A DNA stretch of 59,194 nt from an uncultured Bacteroidales bacterium (GTDB lineage: Bacteria; Bacteroidota; Bacteroidia; Bacteroidales; Paludibacteraceae), in contig ONUF01000007.1 of NCBI GenBank assembly GCA_900321005.1, positions 1 through 59,194 of the forward strand, read 5' to 3'. Shown here in pieces: positions 33,887 through 43,422 of the stretch. The translations under genes and the position numbers were made by a program. Each line of letters starts with the position of its first letter. The first letter of the stretch is position 1. The notes under the pieces are model-generated. The model made no database searches, was not told where the DNA came from, and saw only the letters and a program-made list of their open reading frames with translations.

Positions 33887-36711
33887 TTTATGCGTTGACC
33901 GTACATGTCGTAGGTTCGTCCGTCGAACTCAACACACATCCGATTGTTGATGAGCTTCTTCGTTGCCGCAGGAGCATCCTTCTTCGTAGTGTAGTCGTCC
34001 AGATCTTCCTGTTTTGGAACGAAGAACGAGCAAGAAGCCAATGCATCTTTGCCTTTCTCCGTAAGCATTACGAAGTACTCGTCGCCCGGAGTGAAGATTT
34101 CTTCCGTATGGAAGACGGAAGTGACTGCAGACGGATTCTTGAGCGGATCAATCTTCTCGCCGTTCAGATACCACTGGTATGTTACGAAGTCATAACCCTT
34201 GTTTTGCAGCACGGCAAGCACGTTGTTGAACTTGAATACCAACAACTCCTCCGGATACTTCACCATGATATCCAAAGCCGGAGAAGGAATTGTATCAGGT
34301 ATTGAGATGCCGCCTTCTGTCTTTGTACAGTTCGCATCTACCATAAGGACGCAGCCTGTATAGTGACCCGGAGCCCATGACTTAATCGGCAAGATTAACG
34401 TAGCGAGTTTGCGGTCTCCTTCTTCACCTTTGTCTTCAAATTGTTCAATAGGAATCCTGCCAACCAATCGGTAACCCCATTCTGCCGTAGGATCGTGCTT
34501 TACGATGCTTAGATACGCTTTTTCATACCCACCGTCACGATTATAAGAGAATGGAATCTCCAAGTTCTCTCCGGCACAAACCTTTTGCTCTTCCGGTTTG
34601 TTTTCCATCTCTAAACCGAGGCATTTTACGATGTTTAGCTGGTATGTAATGGCTGAGTCGCATCCTACGAAGTTGGGGATGGTATCATAGATTACCGTTG
34701 AGGTGGTATAGGTTGAATCTTTGAAGGTCCATGCATCCTCAACAGAAATTGGTATCGTAGCGGAAGATTTACGATGGAGGAAGAACAAACCAACCACTAC
34801 AGAGTCGCAGCCGTAAGGGATGGTGTCTAATACTGTTAAATCGCCTGTGTAGTCCTCTGCTACGCAAGAATCTCTGACATGCCAAACCGTATCTGGACGC
34901 GATACATAGAAGCGCAAACCGAGCGTGTCATTAAATGCTTTTCTGGTACACGGGTTGATATATTCGGCTAACACTCGCAAATCGTACCATCCCGGCGAAG
35001 TATAAGTGTGGCTTGTTTCCCTCATTTCTTTGCTCGATGCATTCGGATCGGACTCATACGTCACGCCGTCTCCGTAGTCCCAAAATACGCGTTGGTAGTC
35101 GTTGTTACCAATATTAAGCTTCATCTCAATCGCATTATTCACGCAGAAGGTCGTATCGCAGACACTGTCAATCTCGAATGGCAGGCCATTGAAGGTAATA
35201 CTGCGCTGAACGGTCGAAGAACCGCAAGAGTAGGCGTACGACTCACGTTCTCCATATCCATATACGTGCGCAAGGAATCCGGTCTTGCCTTTCAGGTTAT
35301 GACCACCATGCTGAATCTCTATACGTGCAAACGAATACTCATTATCAGTACCTCGAACAGGGTGGAAATGCTCCGCAATATTATGCTTATCTCCATTTTG
35401 ATCCGTCCAAACCATGTCGTTAATGTCGGCAGTCGGAGTGACGATATTCATATAGTGGAACTTCGCCATTTTTGTCTGATAGGTAGCGAAGTTAATCTGT
35501 TTAATCACCTGCTCAATTGGACTGATCCACAACATCGCCGGGTCATCTACCAGGGTGTCACTACTTACTTTGGGAACGACATTATCGTATCGGTTGGATA
35601 CCATGAAAAGGTGTACACCGGCAGGACAAGAGGTCGTGATATAACAGGACGAATCTACAATCAATGGAGGAGGAAGTTGACCATGCGATGGTGATTGACC
35701 CTCATTGTCTGCGCAATAAGCCAAATACTCACCGATCTCAAAAGTCCAATATTGCTTTTTGTCCTTGGTAAAGTCGAAGGTATGCACTAACTGCGGTTCG
35801 CCGTCTTCACTGTTGATATACACCTCCGTACCATCGTTGATAGCCATCACGGCTACGATGTCGCGACGGTGTCTGCGCGAAGAGGTGATAGCAAACTCCG
35901 ATCCCCAGTATGCCGTAGGCATAGCCTGAGAGAAAAGGTGGTCACGGTCACGTACCCGGTCCGGAACGTTGGTATGCGGACAACCCTGGAAGACAGCAAT
36001 CTTTTTACCATTACGTGCTTTGACGGTGGTGCCGGACAAGTCCGCAGCGTCATCTTTGTTTTTTCCCGTCCAGACATACCATACTTGTCCTTTCTTCAGC
36101 GTCACCGATTGTGTGCCTGTTTTGCCACCGGCAGTCTTTGCTGTCAGATTATAATCCACAGTTGTTTCTCCATCTTCGACCGCAATGATGGCAAAGTGAC
36201 TACCTTGAGGGCTATCCTCGTGATCCGAAGGAGGATAGGTTTGGATCAAGTAGTCGTCCAAGAGGGCCGGAGTAGGAAGCACATTGGCAGCGTCGAACGA
36301 TTTGTTGAGGTAGTTACCGGCAAAGAGGGAAATGGTTTTGGTTGAAGTGACATGCAGCGCCCTGTATAGGTTGGCTGTTTCATTCTCCATAATATAACAA
36401 CTCTTTTCATTGTTTTCATTACCGTAACCTCTACTGATAACTTCTTCTACACTGCTGTTAGCCGGGACATGGACAGCGCGACTGAAACCGGTAGTGGGGT
36501 TTACAATATGTACGTCGCACTCTTCCACTGCAGAAATAGTAAGTTTTAGCTCACGATTCCTCTTATCCTCGTCTTTATCGACGTCCTGGTTCCATTGCAG
36601 GAACGTTACCCAGAAGTCTTTGCCTTCCGTGGAGGGTGCTTGCGCCCGGGAGGGGATGCAGTAACTCGCGAACAACGCTACTAATGTTAGCGATTTGATG
36701 AATCGTTTCAT
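33883..36711 (-). CDS. Large secreted protein: IgGFc-binding-like N-terminus, PKD domain, C-terminal tag
   Basis: 942 residues. The signal peptide (MKRFIKSLTLVALFASYCIPSRAQ) is followed by TEGKDFWVTFLQWNQ, the start of an IgGFc-binding-protein-like domain (about residues 28-500) that also carries SPQGSHFAIIAVEDGETTV, KKGQVWYVWTG and FLAHVYGYGERESYAYSCG. A PKD-like domain follows (RVFWDYGDGVTYESD...SHTYTSPGWYDL), then DTIPYGCDSVV and DTIPNFVGCDSAI repeats, and the end motif CVEFDGRTYDMYGQRIK. It is a paralogue of the protein at 39143, with an OmpA-family gene between them. Probably a cell-surface adhesin-like or matrix protein. Confidence 0.82.
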   Translation of the reverse strand: MKRFIKSLTLVALFASYCIPSRAQAPSTEGKDFWVTFLQWNQDVDKDEDKRNRELKLTISAVEECDVHIVNPTTGFSRAVHVPANSSVEEVISRGYGNENNEKSCYIMENETANLYRALHVTSTKTISLFAGNYLNKSFDAANVLPTPALLDDYLIQTYPPSDHEDSPQGSHFAIIAVEDGETTVDYNLTAKTAGGKTGTQSVTLKKGQVWYVWTGKNKDDAADLSGTTVKARNGKKIAVFQGCPHTNVPDRVRDRDHLFSQAMPTAYWGSEFAITSSRRHRRDIVAVMAINDGTEVYINSEDGEPQLVHTFDFTKDKKQYWTFEIGEYLAYCADNEGQSPSHGQLPPPLIVDSSCYITTSCPAGVHLFMVSNRYDNVVPKVSSDTLVDDPAMLWISPIEQVIKQINFATYQTKMAKFHYMNIVTPTADINDMVWTDQNGDKHNIAEHFHPVRGTDNEYSFARIEIQHGGHNLKGKTGFLAHVYGYGERESYAYSCGSSTVQRSITFNGLPFEIDSVCDTTFCVNNAIEMKLNIGNNDYQRVFWDYGDGVTYESDPNASSKEMRETSHTYTSPGWYDLRVLAEYINPCTRKAFNDTLGLRFYVSRPDTVWHVRDSCVAEDYTGDLTVLDTIPYGCDSVVVGLFFLHRKSSATIPISVEDAWTFKDSTYTTSTVIYDTIPNFVGCDSAITYQLNIVKCLGLEMENKPEEQKVCAGENLEIPFSYNRDGGYEKAYLSIVKHDPTAEWGYRLVGRIPIEQFEDKGEEGDRKLATLILPIKSWAPGHYTGCVLMVDANCTKTEGGISIPDTIPSPALDIMVKYPEELLVFKFNNVLAVLQNKGYDFVTYQWYLNGEKIDPLKNPSAVTSVFHTEEIFTPGDEYFVMLTEKGKDALASCSFFVPKQEDLDDYTTKKDAPAATKKLINNRMCVEFDGRTYDMYGQRIK

Positions 36712-36767
36712 ATCTCAGATGATTATATTTTACAGGATTTCGATTTGCATAAATGCGGTTCTAAATC

Positions 36768-39122
36768 CTAGAGGATTTCGATCTCTACACGACGGTTGTT
36801 CTGACGACCTTCTTCGGTGTCGTTGGTGTCGATCGGTTGGCTCTCGCCGCGACCTTCCGCCTCGATGCGCTCCGGTGCTATACCGCGCTCGATGAGGTCT
36901 TTCATTACCTCGTTGGCACGACCGTCGGACAACTTCTGGTTAGCGGCATCCTTACCTACGTTATCGGTGTGACCGACAATCTTGATACGTACTTGCGGAT
37001 TGCGCGCGAGGTACATGTAGAGGGCTTGGAGTGCCTCTTCCGAACGACTGAGGATACGCGTCTTGTTCGTAGCGAAATACAGGTTCTTCACGATGAATAC
37101 CTCGCCTTTCTTAACCGGCGACAACGCGATGTTCATCGAATCGCCGATATTTGCGATTGGCATATCGAGCGTGTCATAACCGATTTGCGCGATATGGATC
37201 GAGTACTGCGGTCCTTCCTCTAACATCTTGCTGGTAGTACCGGTTGTCGAATCGGTTGCCAGACTGTAAGCGGGCTCAGCGACATTCGGCTTAAGAATCT
37301 GTACCGTAGCCGGAACAGCCAATCCTGTCTCCTTATTATATACGCGTACGCGCAGGACAGGCAGGTGCTTGAGGGCGATGGTCACATATTGGGTCGAACC
37401 CACCTCGTCCACTGTAAACTGCTGCGAAGCAGGGTAGTAGTTCTCTGCTTTTGCGTTCACCGTGAAGTTGCCCAACGCATGTTTCTGGCGTAAGCCCTTC
37501 GGACCGATTTGTTTCTCGCGCAGCGCAATCTTTCCGGACTCGGCCTGCGTCTCGATAAAGGCAACCGGCAGCGGCTCGTTCGTGCTCTCGTCCACTACGC
37601 TGTAGATAGCGTATGCGGGAGGCGGCGGAACAGGACGGGCTTTCTTACCCGGAACCTCAAACTGTACGGTGAATTTCGCACCTACAAAGAGGGAGTTCAG
37701 TTTGCTGTCTCCGTTCATGGCGAGCAGGGTGTTGCTGCGCTGAACGGGCACTTTATTGTCCGCGAACTCTACAGGGTTAGCCTTCGGCGTTCCGTTGATG
37801 TTCAGCACGCCGTATTCTGCGAACAGCGCCACGCGGTAGTGTATATGCTCGCGGCCGAACGGCAGGCGCTGGCCGGCTTTCACCTGCTGGCGTTTCTTCT
37901 TCGCGTCCTTATCGTTGCTCGGCTGGGCTTGCAACCACTCGTCAAGGTCAATACCAAATTCCGCCGCGAGGCTCAGGTCCGGTTGCTTGAACTGAATCTT
38001 CTGGTTCGTCTGTCCGTTCAAGTCATGAATACCCATACCATAAGGCTCTACATACATCGGATCGTTCACCACGATGTCGTAGCGACCGCTCTGTTTGTAG
38101 GAGTTCCACATCGAGTAATATACCTTCGCACCTACGAGGAAATAATAGCGGCTGAACTGCGCACCGAACATGATCGGTAAGCCGATTTGCATCATATTAC
38201 GTTGCTCCTTGAGGTTGTCGAACAGGTAGTCGTATCGCGCGCCGTAAGTCAAGTCCGTACGCGATGCGGAAAAACCGTAGTTGGACGTCGAGTTGAGGAA
38301 GCGGAAGTCTAAACCGGTCTCGAACAGGAAGTGCTCGTACTCGAGATTATACGTGAGGTTCAAACCGACACCTCCGCCGCCCTTGAGTTGCTGCAACGCA
38401 TTGCTGCGGTTGAGTGTTCCGGCACCCCAGAGCGAGCCGTCTGCCGACGGTTGGATCTTATCCATGAGGGCGGAGTAACCGGCGCGGATACCGAGGTTGA
38501 AGAGCGAGATAACCTCCGGTTTGGGGTTCTCTAAACTCTCCTGGTATTTCTCGTAGTCGCGAATAGCTTTCTCTTCTTTAGCTTTCATTTCAGCCTCTTT
38601 CTTGAGCTTAGCCTCTTCGCGTTGTGCGGCTACTTTCGCGCGCTCAGCAGCTTCCTTATCGCGTTGTGCCTGTGCCTTGGCAGCAGCCTTGGCGGCTTCT
38701 TCGCGTTTCTGCTCATTGGCCTTGGCGGCAGCAGCACGTTGTTTCTCTGCTTCTGCTTTTTTCTGCTCAGCCGCTTTGGCTGCAGCGGCTTTCTTTTGCT
38801 CATTGGCCTTAGCGGCAGCAGCTTTCGCTTTCTCGCTATCACGTTGGCGTTGCTCTGCTTCGCGTTGTTTGGCGGCAGCAGCTTTCGCTTTTTCTTTCTC
38901 CTTGGCAGCAGCCGCTTTGGCTTTCTCTTTTTCCTTGGCTGCTTTGGCTTTCTCGGCCTCTTTCTTCTTTTTCTCTGCTTCTTTCTTCTTCTGCTCAGCC
39001 GCTTTCTGTTGTGCCGTTTGTGCCGCAGGTGCCGGTTCCGGCATTGCATAAACGGCAGCAGGAGCGCAGGTTAAACTAAGAGCAACACTGGCAATCAATA
39101 TGTATTGAAAAATGTTCTTCAT
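36768..39122 (-). CDS. OmpA-family outer-membrane protein with long Lys/Ala-rich coiled coil
   Basis: 784 residues. After the signal peptide, about residues 30-200 are almost only Ala, Lys, Glu and Gln (AAEQKKKEAEKKKKEAEKAK), a long charged helix or coiled coil. Then a beta-barrel-like part (GIRAGYSALMDKIQPS, YNLEYEHFLFETGLDFRF), a carboxypeptidase-regulatory-like module (AIYSVVDESTNEPLPVAFIET), and a C-terminal OmpA peptidoglycan-binding domain (KIVGHTDNVGKDAANQKLSDGRANEV). The ATG is preceded by AAGGAGG at the right distance. It lies between two IgGFc-like paralogues and probably anchors or organises them at the envelope, recalling PorE/PG-linked assemblies; that role is inferred. Confidence 0.86.
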   Translation of the reverse strand: MKNIFQYILIASVALSLTCAPAAVYAMPEPAPAAQTAQQKAAEQKKKEAEKKKKEAEKAKAAKEKEKAKAAAAKEKEKAKAAAAKQREAEQRQRDSEKAKAAAAKANEQKKAAAAKAAEQKKAEAEKQRAAAAKANEQKREEAAKAAAKAQAQRDKEAAERAKVAAQREEAKLKKEAEMKAKEEKAIRDYEKYQESLENPKPEVISLFNLGIRAGYSALMDKIQPSADGSLWGAGTLNRSNALQQLKGGGGVGLNLTYNLEYEHFLFETGLDFRFLNSTSNYGFSASRTDLTYGARYDYLFDNLKEQRNMMQIGLPIMFGAQFSRYYFLVGAKVYYSMWNSYKQSGRYDIVVNDPMYVEPYGMGIHDLNGQTNQKIQFKQPDLSLAAEFGIDLDEWLQAQPSNDKDAKKKRQQVKAGQRLPFGREHIHYRVALFAEYGVLNINGTPKANPVEFADNKVPVQRSNTLLAMNGDSKLNSLFVGAKFTVQFEVPGKKARPVPPPPAYAIYSVVDESTNEPLPVAFIETQAESGKIALREKQIGPKGLRQKHALGNFTVNAKAENYYPASQQFTVDEVGSTQYVTIALKHLPVLRVRVYNKETGLAVPATVQILKPNVAEPAYSLATDSTTGTTSKMLEEGPQYSIHIAQIGYDTLDMPIANIGDSMNIALSPVKKGEVFIVKNLYFATNKTRILSRSEEALQALYMYLARNPQVRIKIVGHTDNVGKDAANQKLSDGRANEVMKDLIERGIAPERIEAEGRGESQPIDTNDTEEGRQNNRRVEIEIL

Positions 39123-39142
39123 AACTGTGTCCTCCTTGATGA

Positions 39143-41812
39143 TTAATGGTTAATATAGATTTTGAAACTACGACCGGCGCCGTCTGTTACCACGCGCAGG
39201 ATATAGAATCCGTTTTCTGTCGGAGTAGGAATAGCGCGTCCGCCGTCCGGGAGATCGTATCTCTCACTGGTCGCACCGCTCACGCTGATCCATTGTGCGT
39301 AGCACTCGATATCGGTCTTTCCTTGCCAATCGGCATTGACGAAGGCCGTGTTGCCTTTGATAGCCACCGAACCGGAGACGGTCAGGTTGTCCACATCCGG
39401 ATCAAAGGAATGACCCTTGCCGTTCGGATCGAAGGTCACCGGACAGGTACATTCTCTGAACTCCTCTTTGCCAGCTTCCTTCACGGTGTAGCATACGAAG
39501 TAATCGCCGCTCGTCTGAGGATCGTTCTCGTCCAAGTAGAGCACGCTCGATTGTTGGTTTTGCAAAGTATCGACTGCATTGTGGATCCAAACAAAGTCGC
39601 TCAGCGTCTTGCCTACGTATTTCGAAGCAATCAGACCTAACACATTGTTGTAGCGCTGCTCTAACTGCTTGATTGCATATTCCATATGGAACTCGATATC
39701 TTTGTCGAAGACGGTAGACTCACATTGTGAACCGATGTGAATATGCATGTTGTACGGCGTGCGGTCAGGCGTGTCAGCCGGTACATGCACGATGATCATC
39801 GAGTCTCCCTGAATCTGTATATCTTCGTCCTTGAATCCGGCAAGGATAGCCTTTTGCTCTAAGGTGATCTGTACGCTGTCGCTTGTCAGGTCCACTTTTG
39901 CAGGGTTGTCCAAGACGATCTGGATATCCGTTGCTGTGCCCAGCGGAATACAACGCGGGATCTCAATACGCTTCACTTCGATGGTTGGCATGCCGACATT
40001 CACGTGGAAGTGAATGCTGTCGTACTCGTAATTGGTCCATTCATAGCAATCATCGTCATGTGTGCCGACCTCGCGGAAGATTTTTACATAAGCTTCGAAT
40101 GTCACATTGCCACGCTGGCCTATATCATAGAAGTGGCGGATGGAATCCACGCCAATCAGCAAGGTGTCTGCGCCATCGCCGAAGTACCAATAGATACTAT
40201 CGGGTTTATAATCCAAGCGGCATTCGAAGAGTACACTCTTGTCGCCACAGAGGAGGTTGTCTCCCTCTGAGGAATAAGGAGTGCCATCAATATACAGCGC
40301 AGCTGACAAGTTACGTGTGTTACCTCCGGCGGGGTAGCCATAACTTTCCTCATCTCCAAAACCATATACGTGAGCAATAAAACCACTATCTGCTGTCAAT
40401 GAGTGCGTACCATGAATAATCTTTTTACGTGCGAAAACATAATCAGGGTTGCCAATCATTGTTTTCCATTCCGCATCAATAGGTCCATTATCATACTTGA
40501 CGCTATTCAAATTGTTCGGCTCATTGAGCGTTACAATATTTAAGAAGTGGTCCTTTACCTGATTGGTTTCAAATGTTCCAAATGTCAAGGTGTCGATACG
40601 TTGCTCAATCGGATTGATCCAAATGAGGGACGGGTCTCCGTTACAATACTTTTTATTGCCATCCATCTTATCATGATCGTAACGATTACTTGTCAAGAAC
40701 AAGTGTACGGCGCACGGACAACTGGTCTCGATATAGCAGTTGTCTGTGGTGTCGCGTTTGATATTCGGACGCTCCGGGTCTTTTTGCCAGTTGCTTTTGC
40801 TATCCAAGGCTCCAAACTCAAACTCAAAGAAATGTTTTTTATCATCCGCATCACCGTCTTCAAAACTGAAAACGTGCAAAGTGTCGCCATTTACCTTCAC
40901 AACCGTAGAATCTTTTAAAGCAATTATGCGCACTTTGTCCAGACGCTCCCAAGTAGAGCCGGCAGGTGTCTCTTTTATGGTTGTTAAGGAGGATGTCAAG
41001 GCAAAGTTTCTACCCCAATAGTCAATTGGCATAGCTTGCGAGAATACGTGGTCACGCGAATTGATTTTATACGGAATATTGGTATGTGGGTTGCCATTAA
41101 AGACGGCAATTTTCTTTCGATCCCGCGCTTTAATCCAGGTGCCGGTGAAGTCATAATCACTCTTTTCGCCTTCTCCGGTCCATACATAATATACTTGACC
41201 TTTGTTCAGCACGGGAGTGGTGATAGTGTCTCCTATACCTTCGGATATTTCGCCTTTATACATTTTCCATGTCTTAACGGTAGGAACGAAATCCACCACA
41301 ACATTATCTTCTGCAGCAACGATAGCGAAGTGTGAACCTTGAGAAGGGTCGTCCGAACCATGCGAAGATGGAGAATAACACTGAACGTAATATTCACTTA
41401 ACAGGGCTTTAGTCGGCATGATGGCAGCCACATCAAAAGTCTTGCGCCCATAGTTGGATGCAATGACAGAGATGACTTTGTCCGAAGAGATGTGGAGCGC
41501 ATTGTCGCTCACCTTTTCCTCTTCATCGTCGCCCACATAGCAATCGGATTTGTTGAGATTTTCCAAAGAAAATGTTTCTCCGCCATTCACCACAATAGTA
41601 GAGTCGAAGCCGGTTTTAAGGTTCTCGACATGCACCTTGGCGGTTTGTTTAGCTGCAAACACAAGAGAAAGGTTGTGCTGATCAGGACCATTGTTGTTGG
41701 CACGCAGAAAAGTAACCCAGAAATCCGTACCCTCGGTGGATTGCGCAAAGAGCGTATTCGGCATCACGAGCATCGCCGCCAGAATCACTCCGAAGAATAG
41801 TTGTTTTTTCAT
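39143..41812 (-). CDS. Large secreted protein with IgGFc-binding-like N-terminus and T9SS-like C-terminal end
   Basis: Start at ATG 41812 (MKKQLFFGVILAAMLVMPNTLFAQ, signal peptide). The N-terminal ~500 residues parallel the protein at 33883: STEGTDFWVTFLRANNN, DPSQGSHFAIVAAEDNVVVD, LNKGQVYYVWTGEGE and FIAHVYGFGDEESYGYPAGG. A PKD-like segment (SIYWYFGDGADTLLIG) follows. The end (TENGFYILRVVTDGAGRSFKIYIN) resembles a canonical T9SS type A sorting strand pair, unlike its paralogue, which ends in the other tag. First gene of an apparent operon with the OmpA protein (20 bp gap), the second paralogue and PAP2. Confidence 0.82.
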   Translation of the reverse strand: MKKQLFFGVILAAMLVMPNTLFAQSTEGTDFWVTFLRANNNGPDQHNLSLVFAAKQTAKVHVENLKTGFDSTIVVNGGETFSLENLNKSDCYVGDDEEEKVSDNALHISSDKVISVIASNYGRKTFDVAAIMPTKALLSEYYVQCYSPSSHGSDDPSQGSHFAIVAAEDNVVVDFVPTVKTWKMYKGEISEGIGDTITTPVLNKGQVYYVWTGEGEKSDYDFTGTWIKARDRKKIAVFNGNPHTNIPYKINSRDHVFSQAMPIDYWGRNFALTSSLTTIKETPAGSTWERLDKVRIIALKDSTVVKVNGDTLHVFSFEDGDADDKKHFFEFEFGALDSKSNWQKDPERPNIKRDTTDNCYIETSCPCAVHLFLTSNRYDHDKMDGNKKYCNGDPSLIWINPIEQRIDTLTFGTFETNQVKDHFLNIVTLNEPNNLNSVKYDNGPIDAEWKTMIGNPDYVFARKKIIHGTHSLTADSGFIAHVYGFGDEESYGYPAGGNTRNLSAALYIDGTPYSSEGDNLLCGDKSVLFECRLDYKPDSIYWYFGDGADTLLIGVDSIRHFYDIGQRGNVTFEAYVKIFREVGTHDDDCYEWTNYEYDSIHFHVNVGMPTIEVKRIEIPRCIPLGTATDIQIVLDNPAKVDLTSDSVQITLEQKAILAGFKDEDIQIQGDSMIIVHVPADTPDRTPYNMHIHIGSQCESTVFDKDIEFHMEYAIKQLEQRYNNVLGLIASKYVGKTLSDFVWIHNAVDTLQNQQSSVLYLDENDPQTSGDYFVCYTVKEAGKEEFRECTCPVTFDPNGKGHSFDPDVDNLTVSGSVAIKGNTAFVNADWQGKTDIECYAQWISVSGATSERYDLPDGGRAIPTPTENGFYILRVVTDGAGRSFKIYINH

Positions 41813-41852
41813 ATTGTTAAAAGTGTTAAATGTATGCATCCAAATTCGGGTG

Positions 41853-41860
41853 CAAAATTA
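41853..41860 (-). promoter_or_regulatory. Possible -7 box of the IgGFc/OmpA operon
   Basis: TAATTTTG on the minus strand, 40 bases before the ATG at 41812. No matching TTTG is present at the usual distance, so this is weaker than the other promoters. Confidence 0.4.
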
Positions 41861-41920
41861 CACAATTTTCTCCACGCGCGCGTGCAGATATTCGCGATAA
41901 ATGTGTAAAAATTGACACAC

Positions 41921-43396
41921 TTATCGGATTTGTTGGCCTAAAATGGAGTAGAAACTATTGTCTCTGACAATAACTATCTTCCCTTCGCGTATTTCTTTAC
42001 GCGTAGTTTGCTTCTCTTCGCCGGTATTACAGACGCCTTGTCCTGCCTTAGGTGCAAGTAGATACAACTCCTGCATACACGCCCGTTTCTCGGTACCGCC
42101 GCCTACGGAGACAATCCGTATAGTTTGCGTATTGGCCGGAATAGTGATGCGATAACGAACCTCGTTGCGCGTCTCTTGTTCTACTGTCTCGCTGATCGTG
42201 TAGAAAGGTGTATTACCATCATTGAGATAGATATCAAGTTGCATACTCTTGGCCGTGTTATAGGGCGAGGCACGGAAAGCCAATACGGCTGTGTCTGTCA
42301 GCTGAATGCCTGTGAAGGATATCTCGCCGTCTGTTGAACTGGCACCCATCGTAATGGATTGTGTTCCATTACTCTGAATTTTATCGCTCTCTGCACCTTG
42401 AATAGTGCCGTTGGTGTAGTTCTTCACGGTGTTCTTGGCGATGCCGGGCAAGTTGATAATCGTATCATACTTTTGCGGATCGGGCGTCGGTGTAATAGGA
42501 TCGGGGCAAACACCTGTTTGGAAAGCGCATGTGAGGGCATTGAGGTTCACAGTTTGTCCTTTTTTGTTTCCCCAGATATACTCTACGAGTTCCGGATAGT
42601 CGATATACGGGTTGCGGTTATGCTGGATATCGGAGATACGATCTGCACGGCAACATTCTTTTTCGCTTACCGGATCGGAGCGATGCCAATCCAGCAACAC
42701 TTGAATAATCGCATCGGAGAACATAAGATACGAATTATTGCTGATGTAATCCGCATATGCCGTCCATTCCAAGTACTCGTAGGCCGTAGCCATGAAGAAA
42801 TAGGTACGGGCAAAATCACCGCGGTACTGTGCTTCCGGTTCCCAGCATATATAGTTGTACTGCGATTTGCTCTTCGAATCCATGCGGAAAGAACCGTTGT
42901 CGAACTTATCGCCCTTCGTGACATGCCCCGGTGCAGAGTTGCTCTTCTGCTGATTAGCACGGGCATCCGAGGGGTTGAGATTGAAAAGATCCTTATAAGC
43001 TTCGTTGTTCTCACCGCCCCACCAACTCTTCGGCAGACAGTGCTCGATATTAAGCGAACAGCCCGACTCACCGAGTTTGTTCGGGTAGTACCGCACACAG
43101 TTGGAATACATGTCCCAAATGATTCCGTCCGGGTGCATATCCGTTAAGGGCAAAGCCTGCCACGTGCCATAGGCCTTCAAGTCGCCCTTTTCCCAAGCAG
43201 GCGGGTTGGAAGAAGTATGGTATTGATTCGCCCCATACTCATAACGCTCACCGCCGCGAACAAGCAGACTGAGCGTGGATTTTAATACGGAGTCCTGTGT
43301 GCCGTTGATGGCATCATAGAAACCGGCAGGGATGTCTTCTGCCATCATTCCGACGGAGAAGAGGACGGTTATAACCAAGAAGAGATGTTTTTTCAT
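41921..43396 (-). CDS. Secreted endonuclease I (His-Me finger) with C-terminal tag
   Basis: 491 residues. The signal peptide (MKKHLFLVITVLFSVGMMA) is followed by an endonuclease I / NucM-type domain: SLNIEHCLPKSWWGGENNEA holds the catalytic His, and DLFNLNPSDARANQQKSN and the later HRSDPVSEKE...NRNPYIDYPELVEYIWG are hallmark blocks. It should cut DNA non-specifically outside the cell or in the periplasm, possibly for nutrient DNA. A C-terminal beta domain (residues ~310-455) and the end motif IREGKIVIVRDNSFYSILG with QQIR suggest surface sorting. Last gene of a run OB-lipoprotein - PpiD - MFS - pssA - endonuclease. Confidence 0.88.
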   Translation of the reverse strand: MKKHLFLVITVLFSVGMMAEDIPAGFYDAINGTQDSVLKSTLSLLVRGGERYEYGANQYHTSSNPPAWEKGDLKAYGTWQALPLTDMHPDGIIWDMYSNCVRYYPNKLGESGCSLNIEHCLPKSWWGGENNEAYKDLFNLNPSDARANQQKSNSAPGHVTKGDKFDNGSFRMDSKSKSQYNYICWEPEAQYRGDFARTYFFMATAYEYLEWTAYADYISNNSYLMFSDAIIQVLLDWHRSDPVSEKECCRADRISDIQHNRNPYIDYPELVEYIWGNKKGQTVNLNALTCAFQTGVCPDPITPTPDPQKYDTIINLPGIAKNTVKNYTNGTIQGAESDKIQSNGTQSITMGASSTDGEISFTGIQLTDTAVLAFRASPYNTAKSMQLDIYLNDGNTPFYTISETVEQETRNEVRYRITIPANTQTIRIVSVGGGTEKRACMQELYLLAPKAGQGVCNTGEEKQTTRKEIREGKIVIVRDNSFYSILGQQIR

Positions 43397-43422
43397 AGTA
43401 CTACTAAATAGGGGTTTTATAC

